Source: Cyanobacteria bacterium FACHB-471
GTDB lineage: Bacteria > Cyanobacteriota > Cyanobacteriia > Elainellales > Elainellaceae
Direction: 5' to 3'
Length of the DNA stretch: 64,000 nucleotides
NCBI GenBank assembly: GCA_014695345.1
Contig: JACJOC010000049.1
Coordinates: forward strand, 248,001-312,000
Shown here: one piece after another, positions 26,032 through 33,435 of the stretch
How the letters are laid out: each line of letters begins with the position of its first letter
How positions within the stretch are numbered: the first letter of the stretch is position 1
Notes under the pieces: generated by a model
Seen by the model: only the letters and a program-made list of their open reading frames with translations
What the model was told of the DNA's origin: nothing
Databases searched by the model: none
Position numbers and translations under genes: made by a program

Positions 26032-27816
26032 GTGTCTCAGCCTGCTCCGGTGTCGATTTATTGCATCAATCCAGATTGCTCCCAGCCTTGTCAGGTTTGG
26101 GGCAATCGGTTCTGCCAGCGCTGCGGGTCGATGTTGCAATTGAGAGGGCGCTATTTGCCGCTGCAAATTTTGGGGTCAGGTGGGTTTGCTGTCACTTATG
26201 CGGTTTACGACTCGCAGTCACGCACAGAGAAAGTTCTCAAAGTTTTAGTTGAGCAGGCACCCAAAGCACGGGAATTGTTTGAGCAGGAAGCGGCGGTGTT
26301 GGCGAGGTTAAACCATCCGGGCGTACCCAAGGTGGAGCCGGGAAACTATTTTGAAGTGGCGGTAGAGCGACGAGCGATCGCTACAAGCCAAGGTGAGGCA
26401 AACTCTTCAGGCTTTTCTCAAAACGCCTCCCCGCGTACCATCAGCACAACGATTCCTTGCCTGGTGATGGAAAAAATTAACGGGCAAACCTTGCAAAACA
26501 TTTTGGAGGAGCATCCACACGGCTGCCCAGAAACCTGGGTCGTGAACTGGTTTTATCAAGCCCTCGACATACTGCAAGAACTGCACGCGCATCAAATTGT
26601 GCATCGTGATTTAAAACCCGCAAACCTTATGGTGCGGTTAGAAACAGGGCAACTGGTGGCGATTGACTTTGGTGGGGCAAAACAAATGCACACGCAGCCA
26701 GTCCATCGCTCAATTAGCTCTACCCGTCTGGTTTCTCCGGGCTACAGTCCCCCTGAACAGGTTGAAGGAGGCGACATTCAACCGTCAGCGGATTTCTACG
26801 CGCTGGGTAGAACCCTGATTCACCTCCTAACGGGGCGCTATCCGGTGCAACTGGAAGACCCCATTACGGGAGAACTGCGCTGGCGCAATCTGGTACAGGT
26901 AAACCCTGACTTCGCGGATTTGCTCGATCGGTTGGTGCGGGCAAATCCGCAGCGTCGTCCTGAGTCAACTGAGGAAGTTCGACTGCAGTTGCAAAAAATT
27001 GCGCCGTTTGTTGCGGCTCACGGAAGGGCAGCAATGGGGTTGACGACCCCAAAAAATCCAGTTGTTGCAGCTTTGCAGAAGAGAATTAAAGCGGGAAAGC
27101 GGGGAATTGTGGCGATCGCCACTGCCATCCTTCAAGCCACCGTTTGGACATTCAGGGCAGTCCTTGACACGTGCTGGAGCACCACTTTAGCGACGGCAGG
27201 GGCTGGCATTGGCACGACAGTTGGTTTTTTTCTAGCTTATGGTTCGCCTGTTGGAACTAATTTAGCTGAACTGCTATCTAAACAATTGGTTCGCTGGATT
27301 CCTGATCTCGCACTAGAGGTTGAGCCGGGGTTTCTCATGTTTGGCTTAGCTGGACTGGGAACTGCCCTCGGCTTGACCGCAGCTGGCGGCTTTGGACAGC
27401 GGCGACGAGGAATTGTCTCAGGATTCACTGGAATTTTGAGCTATTTACTCGGTTGGGTGGGTTTGCAGTTTGCTAGCACCCAAGGAACGGGGACGGGGTT
27501 AGCAGTATTTGTGGCGATCGCTCCTACATTGCTAACTCTAGGGCTGGGTTTGCCTAGCCATCACCTGCTCTACGCCGTTATTACAGCCGTCAGCTTGACT
27601 CCATTTATTACTAGTTTGGTGTGGCTCAACCCTCCATTCATCAACGACCTGTGGCAAGTATTCTCAGTCGCCCTTCCGCCTTTTGCATACTCGAACGGCA
27701 TGAGCTTTTGGGCATGTCTGCTGTTTTTTTGTCTCCTTAGCCTTGCTTTGGGAAGCTGTCTAGGGGTTAGCCACTATATTTTTGTCCCCTGCTTGCGTCG
27801 GCTTGGTTGGCGATGA
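26032..27816 (+). CDS. Zinc-ribbon Ser/Thr kinase with membrane tail
   Basis: A 594-residue kinase started by GTG. A zinc ribbon (Cys11, 16, 28, 31; CQRCGS) precedes the catalytic domain (about 40-330): LGSGGFAVTYAVYD glycine loop, Lys70, IVHRDLKPAN (HRD 191-193), IDFGGAK (DFG 212-214) and SPGYSPPEQ. All catalytic residues are intact. The C-terminal 220 residues hold about six hydrophobic helices. This CxxC-kinase-membrane layout is common in cyanobacteria. It diverges from rbcL, but a functional link is only suggested by position. Confidence 0.9.
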   Translation: MSQPAPVSIYCINPDCSQPCQVWGNRFCQRCGSMLQLRGRYLPLQILGSGGFAVTYAVYDSQSRTEKVLKVLVEQAPKARELFEQEAAVLARLNHPGVPKVEPGNYFEVAVERRAIATSQGEANSSGFSQNASPRTISTTIPCLVMEKINGQTLQNILEEHPHGCPETWVVNWFYQALDILQELHAHQIVHRDLKPANLMVRLETGQLVAIDFGGAKQMHTQPVHRSISSTRLVSPGYSPPEQVEGGDIQPSADFYALGRTLIHLLTGRYPVQLEDPITGELRWRNLVQVNPDFADLLDRLVRANPQRRPESTEEVRLQLQKIAPFVAAHGRAAMGLTTPKNPVVAALQKRIKAGKRGIVAIATAILQATVWTFRAVLDTCWSTTLATAGAGIGTTVGFFLAYGSPVGTNLAELLSKQLVRWIPDLALEVEPGFLMFGLAGLGTALGLTAAGGFGQRRRGIVSGFTGILSYLLGWVGLQFASTQGTGTGLAVFVAIAPTLLTLGLGLPSHHLLYAVITAVSLTPFITSLVWLNPPFINDLWQVFSVALPPFAYSNGMSFWACLLFFCLLSLALGSCLGVSHYIFVPCLRRLGWR

Positions 27817-27900
27817 GGAGTTTTAAGTTTCTATCTGCTCTATCTGCTTAGATCCCTTCGCTATGATCACTTTGGGAGCATCAACGGTTACACCCCCTGC

Positions 27901-29019
27901 ATGGCACGATTGACTAAAGCCCCTAAACCCAAATTGCTAATAACGGACAAAAGACGGCGACACACAGATCCGCCAAATTTGTGGCTGGCGGTGGCAACTG
28001 GGTCAGTTTTGTTTCACTTGCTGTTGGCGGTAGTTATTTTGCCTCTACAAGGTCGGCGTGCTGGGGAAGAACCTCAGCTTGACCCCGTGGCAGTCGATCT
28101 GGTCGAAATTGACCCGGCAGCTACAAATCCCGTGGCGATCGCCCCCAACGCTCCTCAATCTAATGCCATTGCTCAGCAACCTGAGCCTCAACCCTCCTCG
28201 ACCACTCCGCCGATTGAAGCGTTTTCAGCTCCACCTCCTGACCCACAACCCATTTCTGAGCCGTCGCCAGAGCCTATCCCTGAGCCATCGCCGGAACCCA
28301 CTCCTGAACTGTCACCAGAACCCATCCCAGAGCAACCCGCTGAACCGCAAGTTGAAGCCTCTCCCGATCCGGTGCCGTCCCCTTCGACCGAGCCGGAGCA
28401 ACCTGCAGATTCCACTCCACCAGAAAATCTTGGCTCAACCGAGGCTGATCCAGTGCCAGACACTGATCCTGACAATGCGACGACTGATCCTGCTCCTGTT
28501 GACGATTCTGCTGTCGCTGAAGGGGGAGGAAACGCAAACTCCACTCCACCGACGGGTGATCCTGGACTACCCGGAGTGACGGTAAATTCCAATGCTAACC
28601 CTACGGGCTGGGTTACAAGTGCTATTGTCAGCCAAAGACCAGATAGGCCCTTTGATGTCCCGACTCAGATCGCCACAGTTAGTCCGGGGCGCGATCGCCT
28701 GCCTGACCCAACTAGCTTCGGCTGCCAAGTTGAACCTGGAATGGAAACAGCCCTGACTCCACAGGAGCAGTACGCTCAGTATCTAGCAGAAGCAAATCCT
28801 TATTTGGGCACTCCGGTTGAGGTTCATGTCACAGTAGAGGCAAACGGTCAGGTTTCCGCTGCCCAGGTGGGCAACACGAGCAGCGGCAGCTATGCTTACG
28901 ACCAGCTTGCAGTGTGCCTGGTCCAAAACTGGCTGGAGTTTAACCCCGCCTTGCGAGATGGAGAGCCCTGGGCAAGTGACAACCAGCAAGTGACAATTAC
29001 TATCAGTTCAATTCAATAG
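27901..29019 (+). CDS. TonB-like energy-transducer protein
   Basis: A 372-residue protein with TonB layout: a short basic cytoplasmic end, one membrane helix (about 26-48), a long Pro/Glu-rich periplasmic spacer (about 80-200, with repeated PEPxPEPSPEP) and a C-terminal alpha/beta domain (about 285-372, PVEVHVTVEANGQVSAAQVGNTSSGS) resembling the TonB C-terminal fold. TonB couples the proton motive force to outer-membrane transporters. No ExbB/ExbD genes are adjacent. Assignment rests on architecture. Confidence 0.72.
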   Translation: MARLTKAPKPKLLITDKRRRHTDPPNLWLAVATGSVLFHLLLAVVILPLQGRRAGEEPQLDPVAVDLVEIDPAATNPVAIAPNAPQSNAIAQQPEPQPSSTTPPIEAFSAPPPDPQPISEPSPEPIPEPSPEPTPELSPEPIPEQPAEPQVEASPDPVPSPSTEPEQPADSTPPENLGSTEADPVPDTDPDNATTDPAPVDDSAVAEGGGNANSTPPTGDPGLPGVTVNSNANPTGWVTSAIVSQRPDRPFDVPTQIATVSPGRDRLPDPTSFGCQVEPGMETALTPQEQYAQYLAEANPYLGTPVEVHVTVEANGQVSAAQVGNTSSGSYAYDQLAVCLVQNWLEFNPALRDGEPWASDNQQVTITISSIQ

Positions 29020-29118
29020 CAAACTTGAATCGATGTGTGATACCCTAGTCTAGGCGTAGAATTAAAGACGGAATGAGACAGAGCGATCGCTCCTCACATT
29101 CAATCTGTTAGTAATCGC

Positions 29119-29189
29119 GCGGGTGTAGTTTAGTGGTAAAACCTTAGCCTTCCAAGCTAATGATGGGGGTTCGATTCCCCCCACCCGCT
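29119..29189 (+). tRNA. tRNA-Gly (UCC)
   Basis: The cloverleaf closes with GCGGGTG paired to CACCCGC and discriminator T. The anticodon loop is CTTCCAA, giving anticodon TCC, and the T-arm contains GGTTCGATTCC. CCA is not encoded. The gene is the attachment target of the adjoining transposon: bases 29139-29156 are identical to its homing spacer and follow the PAM GTA (29136-29138). Confidence 0.96.
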
Positions 29190-29193
29190 TAAA

Positions 29194-29332
29194 TGTCCTT
29201 TAAACAATTATTTGACCGCCTTTAAAGGATTAATGTCCAAATCCAACGAAGATGCGTACTTCTCAAGATCCGAGGTATTTTTTGCCGCTAATTCTGTGTA
29301 TTGCACATGGTTTTAAACAATTAATGTCCAAA
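29194..29332. repeat. Transposon end with three TnsB-site-like motifs
   Basis: TGTCC at 29194, five bases after the tRNA, begins the end. TTTAAACAATTATTTGACCG (29199-29218), TTTAAAGGATTAATGTCC (29221-29238) and TTTAAACAATTAATGTCC (29312-29329) share the pattern TTTAAA-n-ATTAATGTCC. This matches the ATTAnTGTC-type repeated TnsB sites of known V-K CAST ends. The end lies 55 bp from the PAM, slightly less than the 60-66 bp reported for experimental V-K insertions. Confidence 0.75.
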
Positions 29333-29426
29333 CCTCTTAACGGAGACATTCGCACGAGCTAAATCCCGTATTTGGGGTGACAAAAACTCCTATTTACCAA
29401 GAATCTAGACGAGATACCGTGAAAAC

Positions 29427-29459
29427 CTTGGAAGGCTAAGGTTTCTTTCAACCCTCTAG
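29427..29459 (-). CRISPR. Delocalised homing repeat-spacer unit targeting tRNA-Gly
   Basis: Read on the minus strand, a truncated repeat ending AGAGGGTTGAAAG (3' part of the array repeat) is followed by AAACCTTAGCCTTCCAAG. This 18-mer is identical to 29139-29156 in the tRNA-Gly gene, where it follows GTA, a correct GTN PAM for Cas12k. It is separated from the main array by about 55 bp. It fits the truncated repeat-spacer units described for V-K CAST homing to tRNA genes. Confidence 0.9.
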
Positions 29460-29515
29460 AAATTAAAATTAAACCTGTTGCTGTAAGGGATTAAGAGACT
29501 TAATTCAGCACTTGA

Positions 29516-29761
29516 CATTTCAACCTGTTCAAGCTGAAGGAGCCATACTGGCTGCTCAGCAGGGTTTTGTTCGCCGTTCTTCAAACCCTCTCAAGCCGAA
29601 AAAGCCGTGGCGACCAGCCACCTGCCTCCGTTGGTATCGGCTCTGGTCGAGCCTTTCAAACCCTCTCAAGCCAAAAAGCCGTGGCGATGCAAAAGCCAGT
29701 TGTCTAAGTTGACTGGCTTCTCTTCTTTCAAACCCTCTCAAGCCGAAAAAGCCGTGGCGAC
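29516..29761 (-). CRISPR. Short type V-K CRISPR array
   Basis: Reading leftwards: repeat 1 (29725-29761, 37 nt, ending GAGGGTTTGAAAG), spacer 29689-29724 (36 nt), repeat 2 (29653-29688, one base deleted), spacer 29615-29652 (38 nt), repeat 3 (29579-29614, one A missing at its end), spacer about 29553-29578, and a degenerate repeat (29516-29552, 23 of 37 bases matching repeat 1). The GGTTTGAAAG end is typical of V-K repeats. The repeat core TTCGGCTTG-AGAGGGTT is complementary to the tracrRNA. No adaptation genes are present, as usual for V-K. Confidence 0.9.
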
Positions 29762-29924
29762 TCTGACCGCTGAATCCCTTACGCAGCCAACTGTTCCAGA
29801 GCTGTTTTGGCAAAGGTCTTCAATTTAAAATTCCTTCTTTAAGGAAAATACAAATTTTAGACCTAAAGGTTCAAAAGCCTTGAACAGCAGGGATTTCACT
29901 TTTGGCAAAGGTATTGGGGATTTT

Positions 29925-30190
29925 GCCCTCACTTCGGCTTGCCAAAAATATTAGAGGATTCCTCCTTGCTCGGAGGCGATTGGGTAGCTGCCACAACACG
30001 TATGCCTGTATCCTCATAACTAATGGCTCACAACCACTGTTATGAAAACATTGCTTCTTGATGCTAGGCGCGACCCCACACCGTATTTATAGAGAAACTC
30101 TACAAAAGAAACGGACAACTACCTGGAGCGGAAAGCAATTAAACTGCTCCATACTTTACACCTGTCCTCGAAAGACCGGCGCGCTATTGG
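29925..30190 (-). ncRNA. tracrRNA of the V-K CAST
   Basis: Between cas12k and the array on the same strand. The 5' region (AATAGCGCGCCGG near 30188), the TTGCTTTC...GGTAGTTGTCC segment and the 3' domain GGCAGCTACCCAATC, with hairpin CCTCC-GAGCAA-GGAGG, resemble the long tracrRNA of the Scytonema CAST as I remember it. The anti-repeat is direct: AATCCTCT (29953-29960) pairs with the repeat's AGAGGGTT, and CAAGCCGAA (29933-29941) pairs perfectly with TTCGGCTTG, with an 11-base bulge between. Exact ends are estimates. Confidence 0.85.
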
Positions 30191-30229
30191 GAAAATATTA
30201 CATTGTCAAGGTTCAAGATTCTGTCAAGT

Positions 30230-32340
30230 TCACAACGCTGGGAGCCGGTGAGCAGACATTGCAACCTCTACTGCTTTCTGCTGTAGCGATCCCTGTTTAA
30301 GTTGTTGCCCACTAACTACTGGGATACCTTGACTATTTGCACGCTCTCGAATGAACTGCACCAATCGGCTATAGCTCCAGCGATGAAAGCTTGCTCGGAG
30401 TTGTCTAGCGTACTGATCTTGAAGTTCCTTTTTTTGCGGGAACTTATGCTTTGCTTTGGCTCGAACGTCACTTTCGATAATTTCGCGAATGCGTTTCAAG
30501 TCGGGCACGGCAATGCTGCTAGCATTCCACCTTATGGCAAGGCGCACTAACCTGTTTGCCAGCAATCTTTCCATATAGATGCCTAAGTTTGATTCACTGT
30601 TGTTCTCCTGATATTGGTCATGCTTTTGTTCCTCCTTGCGCTGAAGTAGATTTCGCTGCCTTCGCAGGTTTAGCTTGTTTACCAGCCGCCAATGCTCCAG
30701 TCTCAGTTGTAATGCGCTGCGTTTACCTCTTTTTGCCTTGATTCCATGAATGGTCAATAACCGTTTTGTGGTCTGGTTCTCTAAGATATTTCCAGTTCTA
30801 AGATCGATTACGCAAACAGTAAGAGGCACTTGACGGCTTAGACTAACTCCGACGGTAATCAGGGGATCACCTTGATAGTTAGGTTTGCTAGGACGTGGTG
30901 GGTAAGGATTTTCCAGACGAGTCAGTTGGGTCTGCTTGGCTTTTAAACGCCCCTTCTGCCCTTCAGTCAACTCTAACGGTTCAACCTCCTGGTCAGATAC
31001 CTTATCTTGTTCCTTTAAACTGTTAGCAACTTTGCGTTTAATCTCCTCTTTAACAGCTTCTGTTCCTTCAGCAGTCAAGAAATGAGTATCAATCGTGCAG
31101 TGTAGATGAAGACGATGCGTTGCCCAAGGTTGATCAGATGTGTAGGATTGAGACTTATCCGATTTCTTCTCTTTGCGTTTATTTGTATCTTTCTGCCAAA
31201 TAAGCTGGGCAGATCGTAAGGTAAATAACGACGAAGAAAAACGTTCTTCTTTAGGAGCCGAAGCATTAACTTGATGATCTCCTAAAAACTGGCGAAATAC
31301 TGGAAGTTGACGGCGATCGCATTGAACTTTGAAGACAAAACTTCTGAGCCGATTAAACCGAAAACAAATTTTGTCCGATACTAACTTCTTTTTCTTTTTG
31401 GATTTACGCTGCTTTGATGAACTTTCTACAGAAGGTTCTGAGTTTGTTGAACTACTTCTAGGTTCGGTTGACCAGATAAATTCGTCTGCACTACCCCACA
31501 AAACTGGATAGGGGAGAGGATTAAAAAATTAATAGACTTCTGCTGTCGCCACTCATTCAGTGCTTCAGCAATAGAATCTGCATCATCACCATTTGGAAGA
31601 GAGACAGCATCCGACAGGATTGCAGCAAACCTTTCACCTGTTGGATCTCTTCCTTTTGGAAAACAGCTCTGAAGCTGCTCCTCAAGTCTTTCTATTTCTA
31701 TTTGTTTGCTCTCAAGTTGTAATTTTAACTTTTCTGAATCTTCAGGCTCATTACTCACTTGTAGATTATTTTTGAGTAGGTGAATAATTGCCCGCTGGAC
31801 GAGAGTGTCACTTGTAGACTCGAATTGAGTAAGTAACTCACCCAGCAAAGAATTACTTGATTTTGCTGATTTCTGCCTTGGATTTCTATCGTTTGACTCC
31901 ACAGGTTGTGAGCCGGATTCCTCCAAAATCTCCTGTGCTTTAGCACAAATGTTTTCTAAGCTGAAGTCTGTTGTTTTCTCTAAGTCATAATCTTGTTTCA
32001 CAATGTCTAACCATCGCTTCTTGCCGAGCATTCGGAAGTAGCGTTGTCTTTGCAAACTAAACCAGGATTTGTAGACATATTGAGTCATCCGAGCTGCCGA
32101 ATCATAAAAGCGACCAGGTAGCTTTTTAGAATCAGAATGTTTCTTGAAAAATTCAATCATCTCCTTAACTGATTCGCTAGGAACAAATCCTTTGGTTTGC
32201 CACTCTTTGAATTTGTCATGCTCTACGACCGCTTTAAAGAGAGCATTGACCAAAAGTGTATATGTAACCATTTCCTCCCAAAAGAATTTTCGGGTTGCCT
32301 CATCAGTACACAATGAGCAACGGATAGTTTTGATGCTCAT
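30230..32340 (-). CDS. cas12k: Cas12k effector, split by a -1 frameshift
   Basis: RNA-guided, naturally nuclease-dead type V-K effector that brings the transposition complex to its target. The first frame runs from ATG 32340 (MSIKTIRCSLCTDEATR) and contains GRFYDSAARMTQYVYKSW and AIIHLLKNNLQVSN. The second runs from about 31524 to 30230 with CDRRQLPVFRQFL, SSSLFTLRSAQLIWQ, GVSLSRQVPLTVCVIDLRTG and the C-terminal QGSLQQKAVEVAMSAHR. Both halves align in order with Cas12k. The RuvC-I Asp is Ser (GVSL), consistent with lost cleavage. The frames join by a -1 shift at T TTT TTA (31528-31522 on the coding strand). The joined protein would be about 703 residues, somewhat longer than the about 640 of the Scytonema protein. 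Programmed shift, polymerase slippage, a real one-base loss or an assembly error are all possible. Confidence 0.92.
31522..31528 (-). other. Candidate -1 frameshift heptamer in cas12k
   Basis: In the upstream frame the codons read AAT TTT TTA, which places the X XXY YYZ heptamer T TTT TTA exactly in phase. A -1 slip continues as AAT CCT CTC CCC TAT, the frame of the Cas12k C-terminal half. A weak CCCC/GGGG pairing begins about 7 nt downstream. Homopolymer loss gives the same picture. Confidence 0.6.
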
Positions 32341-32438
32341 GACAAACCTCAAATATTTGATAGTGCGAATGTACTAGTTGAGCAAGAAAAGTGCAAGATA
32401 TTTTCCATTTCAAGATTTAATGAACAGCGCCCTTAAAG

Positions 32439-32975
32439 TCAGTACCTTTTCTGCTTCTTTGCCATTGTTCTGAATCTCATTCCACATTTTGAGCATTGCC
32501 CATTTTCCCACTCTGAGGACAGTGGAATTTTCTCATCACAAGCAGGGCATCTAGAAATGAGACGAAGTTGATGGCGATCGCATCCCTTAGTTGTTTCAAA
32601 CTGCCATTCCATCCGGTGATAAGGCGCTTCGGCATAACAGGCTCCACACAAGCGAGTAGAACGGTTGACGGTTGGTATACCTTTCGGCGGGAACATGGCA
32701 AGCAACCTTTCAGCGTCCAGCCCTACCAGCTTTGCCATTGCTGCAAGTTCCCTTCGACTAGGAAATGGGTTGAAGCGGAACTTTTCCCAACGGGATAGAG
32801 CAAATCCGATTCCTGCTGCATCACTAAGAGGCGTTGGAGCAGAAACACTGTTTAGTTCATGATGTCGGAATCGACCAAAATAATGGCTAATACTTTCACC
32901 CTCGTAGGGTTCAATCTGTGCAATCCAAACCCAAGAATCTTCGGATGCTGTCTCTGATGAGGTTCCATCATGCAT
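32439..32975 (-). CDS. tniQ: Transposition target-site protein TniQ
   Basis: A 178-residue TniQ of the short V-K type, which links TnsC filaments to the Cas12k complex. PYEGESISHYFGRFRHHE and IGFALSRWEKFRFNPFPSRREL open the domain. Two zinc fingers follow: RLCGACYAEAPYHRMEWQ...CDRHQ (about 108-133) and CPACDEKIPLSSEWENGQCSKC (about 143-164). It is full length and intact. It begins 9 bp after the tnsC stop, and 98 bp separate it from cas12k, so there is no cargo between them. Confidence 0.93.
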   Translation of the reverse strand: MHDGTSSETASEDSWVWIAQIEPYEGESISHYFGRFRHHELNSVSAPTPLSDAAGIGFALSRWEKFRFNPFPSRRELAAMAKLVGLDAERLLAMFPPKGIPTVNRSTRLCGACYAEAPYHRMEWQFETTKGCDRHQLRLISRCPACDEKIPLSSEWENGQCSKCGMRFRTMAKKQKRY

Positions 32976-32984
32976 AAGGCATCT

Positions 32985-33263
32985 CTACCCCACGTATGCT
33001 TTGAACTGCCCTTGCAAAACCTCAAGTGTTGTTTGCTCATCAAGCGTGGACAAGCCCTTCTTCAAAGCGCAAATGGCAATCTGTCGAAGCACTTCATACA
33101 GTGGACCAGTCAGACCAGACGTTTTGTCATATAACCTTTTCAACACGTCCTCATAGAGTAGGTCTGATTCCTGCTGCCATTGCAGAAATTCATTAAGCCA
33201 TTGCTTTGCACGAGACAGCAGCGCTACCCTGATGGAAGTCGCAGCAAAGCAAGTTCTAACTGT
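32985..33263 (-). pseudogene. tnsC (TniB) C-terminal fragment
   Basis: An open frame of about 92 codons with no start, closed by TAG at 32985. The part RAKQWLNEFLQW, then LYDKTSGLTGPLYEVLRQIAICALKKG and STLDEQTTLEVLQGQF, looks like the helical C-terminal lid of a TniB/TnsC AAA+ ATPase. Its place directly before tniQ is the tnsC position of every V-K CAST. The ATPase core is missing, cut at a stop near 33264, 24 bp from the DUF2584 start fragment. The identification is by position and pattern. Confidence 0.7.
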
Positions 33264-33435
33264 TTAACGAACCAAGAGCCTGAAGATATGGGAATGCCGT
33301 GTCAAGTCAATAGCATCCTCAAACTCTCAGCAATTCTAATTTTGGAATCGAACCAAGGGTTTCTGCGCTCGTTGGGCGCGAAACCCTTTGGTTTTGTTGG
33401 CAAAACCTGAAATGAGAATTTCTGGCTGGAGCACT

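Larger units (their letters stand above)
29194..33263 (-). mobile_element. Remnant of a type V-K CRISPR-associated (Cas12k) Tn7-like transposon
   Basis: From the tRNA outwards the element holds a transposon end with repeated transposase-type motifs, a truncated repeat with a tRNA-matching spacer, a short CRISPR array, a tracrRNA, cas12k (frame-split), tniQ and the last about 90 codons of tnsC. All genes read toward the tRNA. tnsB, the rest of tnsC, the MerR-type CvkR regulator, cargo genes and the second end are absent, and the element stops at a split DUF2584-like gene. V-K CASTs insert beside tRNA genes by RNA-guided homing, and this locus keeps every RNA part of that mechanism. It cannot transpose alone. 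Whether the tRNA-proximal end is the conventional left or right end is not decided. Confidence 0.9.

Noticed and set aside
28188-28592. Minus-strand Gly/Ser-rich frame opposite the TonB-like gene
   Set aside because: It is the mirror of the Pro/Glu-rich codons of the real gene and has no start signal.
29119-29189. Possibility that the 18-nt tRNA match in the minus-strand unit is a tRNA gene fragment from insertion
   Set aside because: The match is preceded by a repeat-like GGTTGAAAG and the target by a correct PAM, and it covers only the anticodon arm, not the tRNA end that integrases duplicate; a guide fits better.
29512-29828. Frames with a repeated SNPLKPK / FKPSQAEK peptide after the tRNA
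   Set aside because: These translate the CRISPR repeats and spacers; the array explains the periodicity.
30230-31501. Second cas12k frame as an independent IS200/IS605-type TnpB gene
   Set aside because: It lacks the TnpB catalytic Asp and zinc finger, continues the upstream Cas12k half in order, and lies with tniQ, tracrRNA and array.
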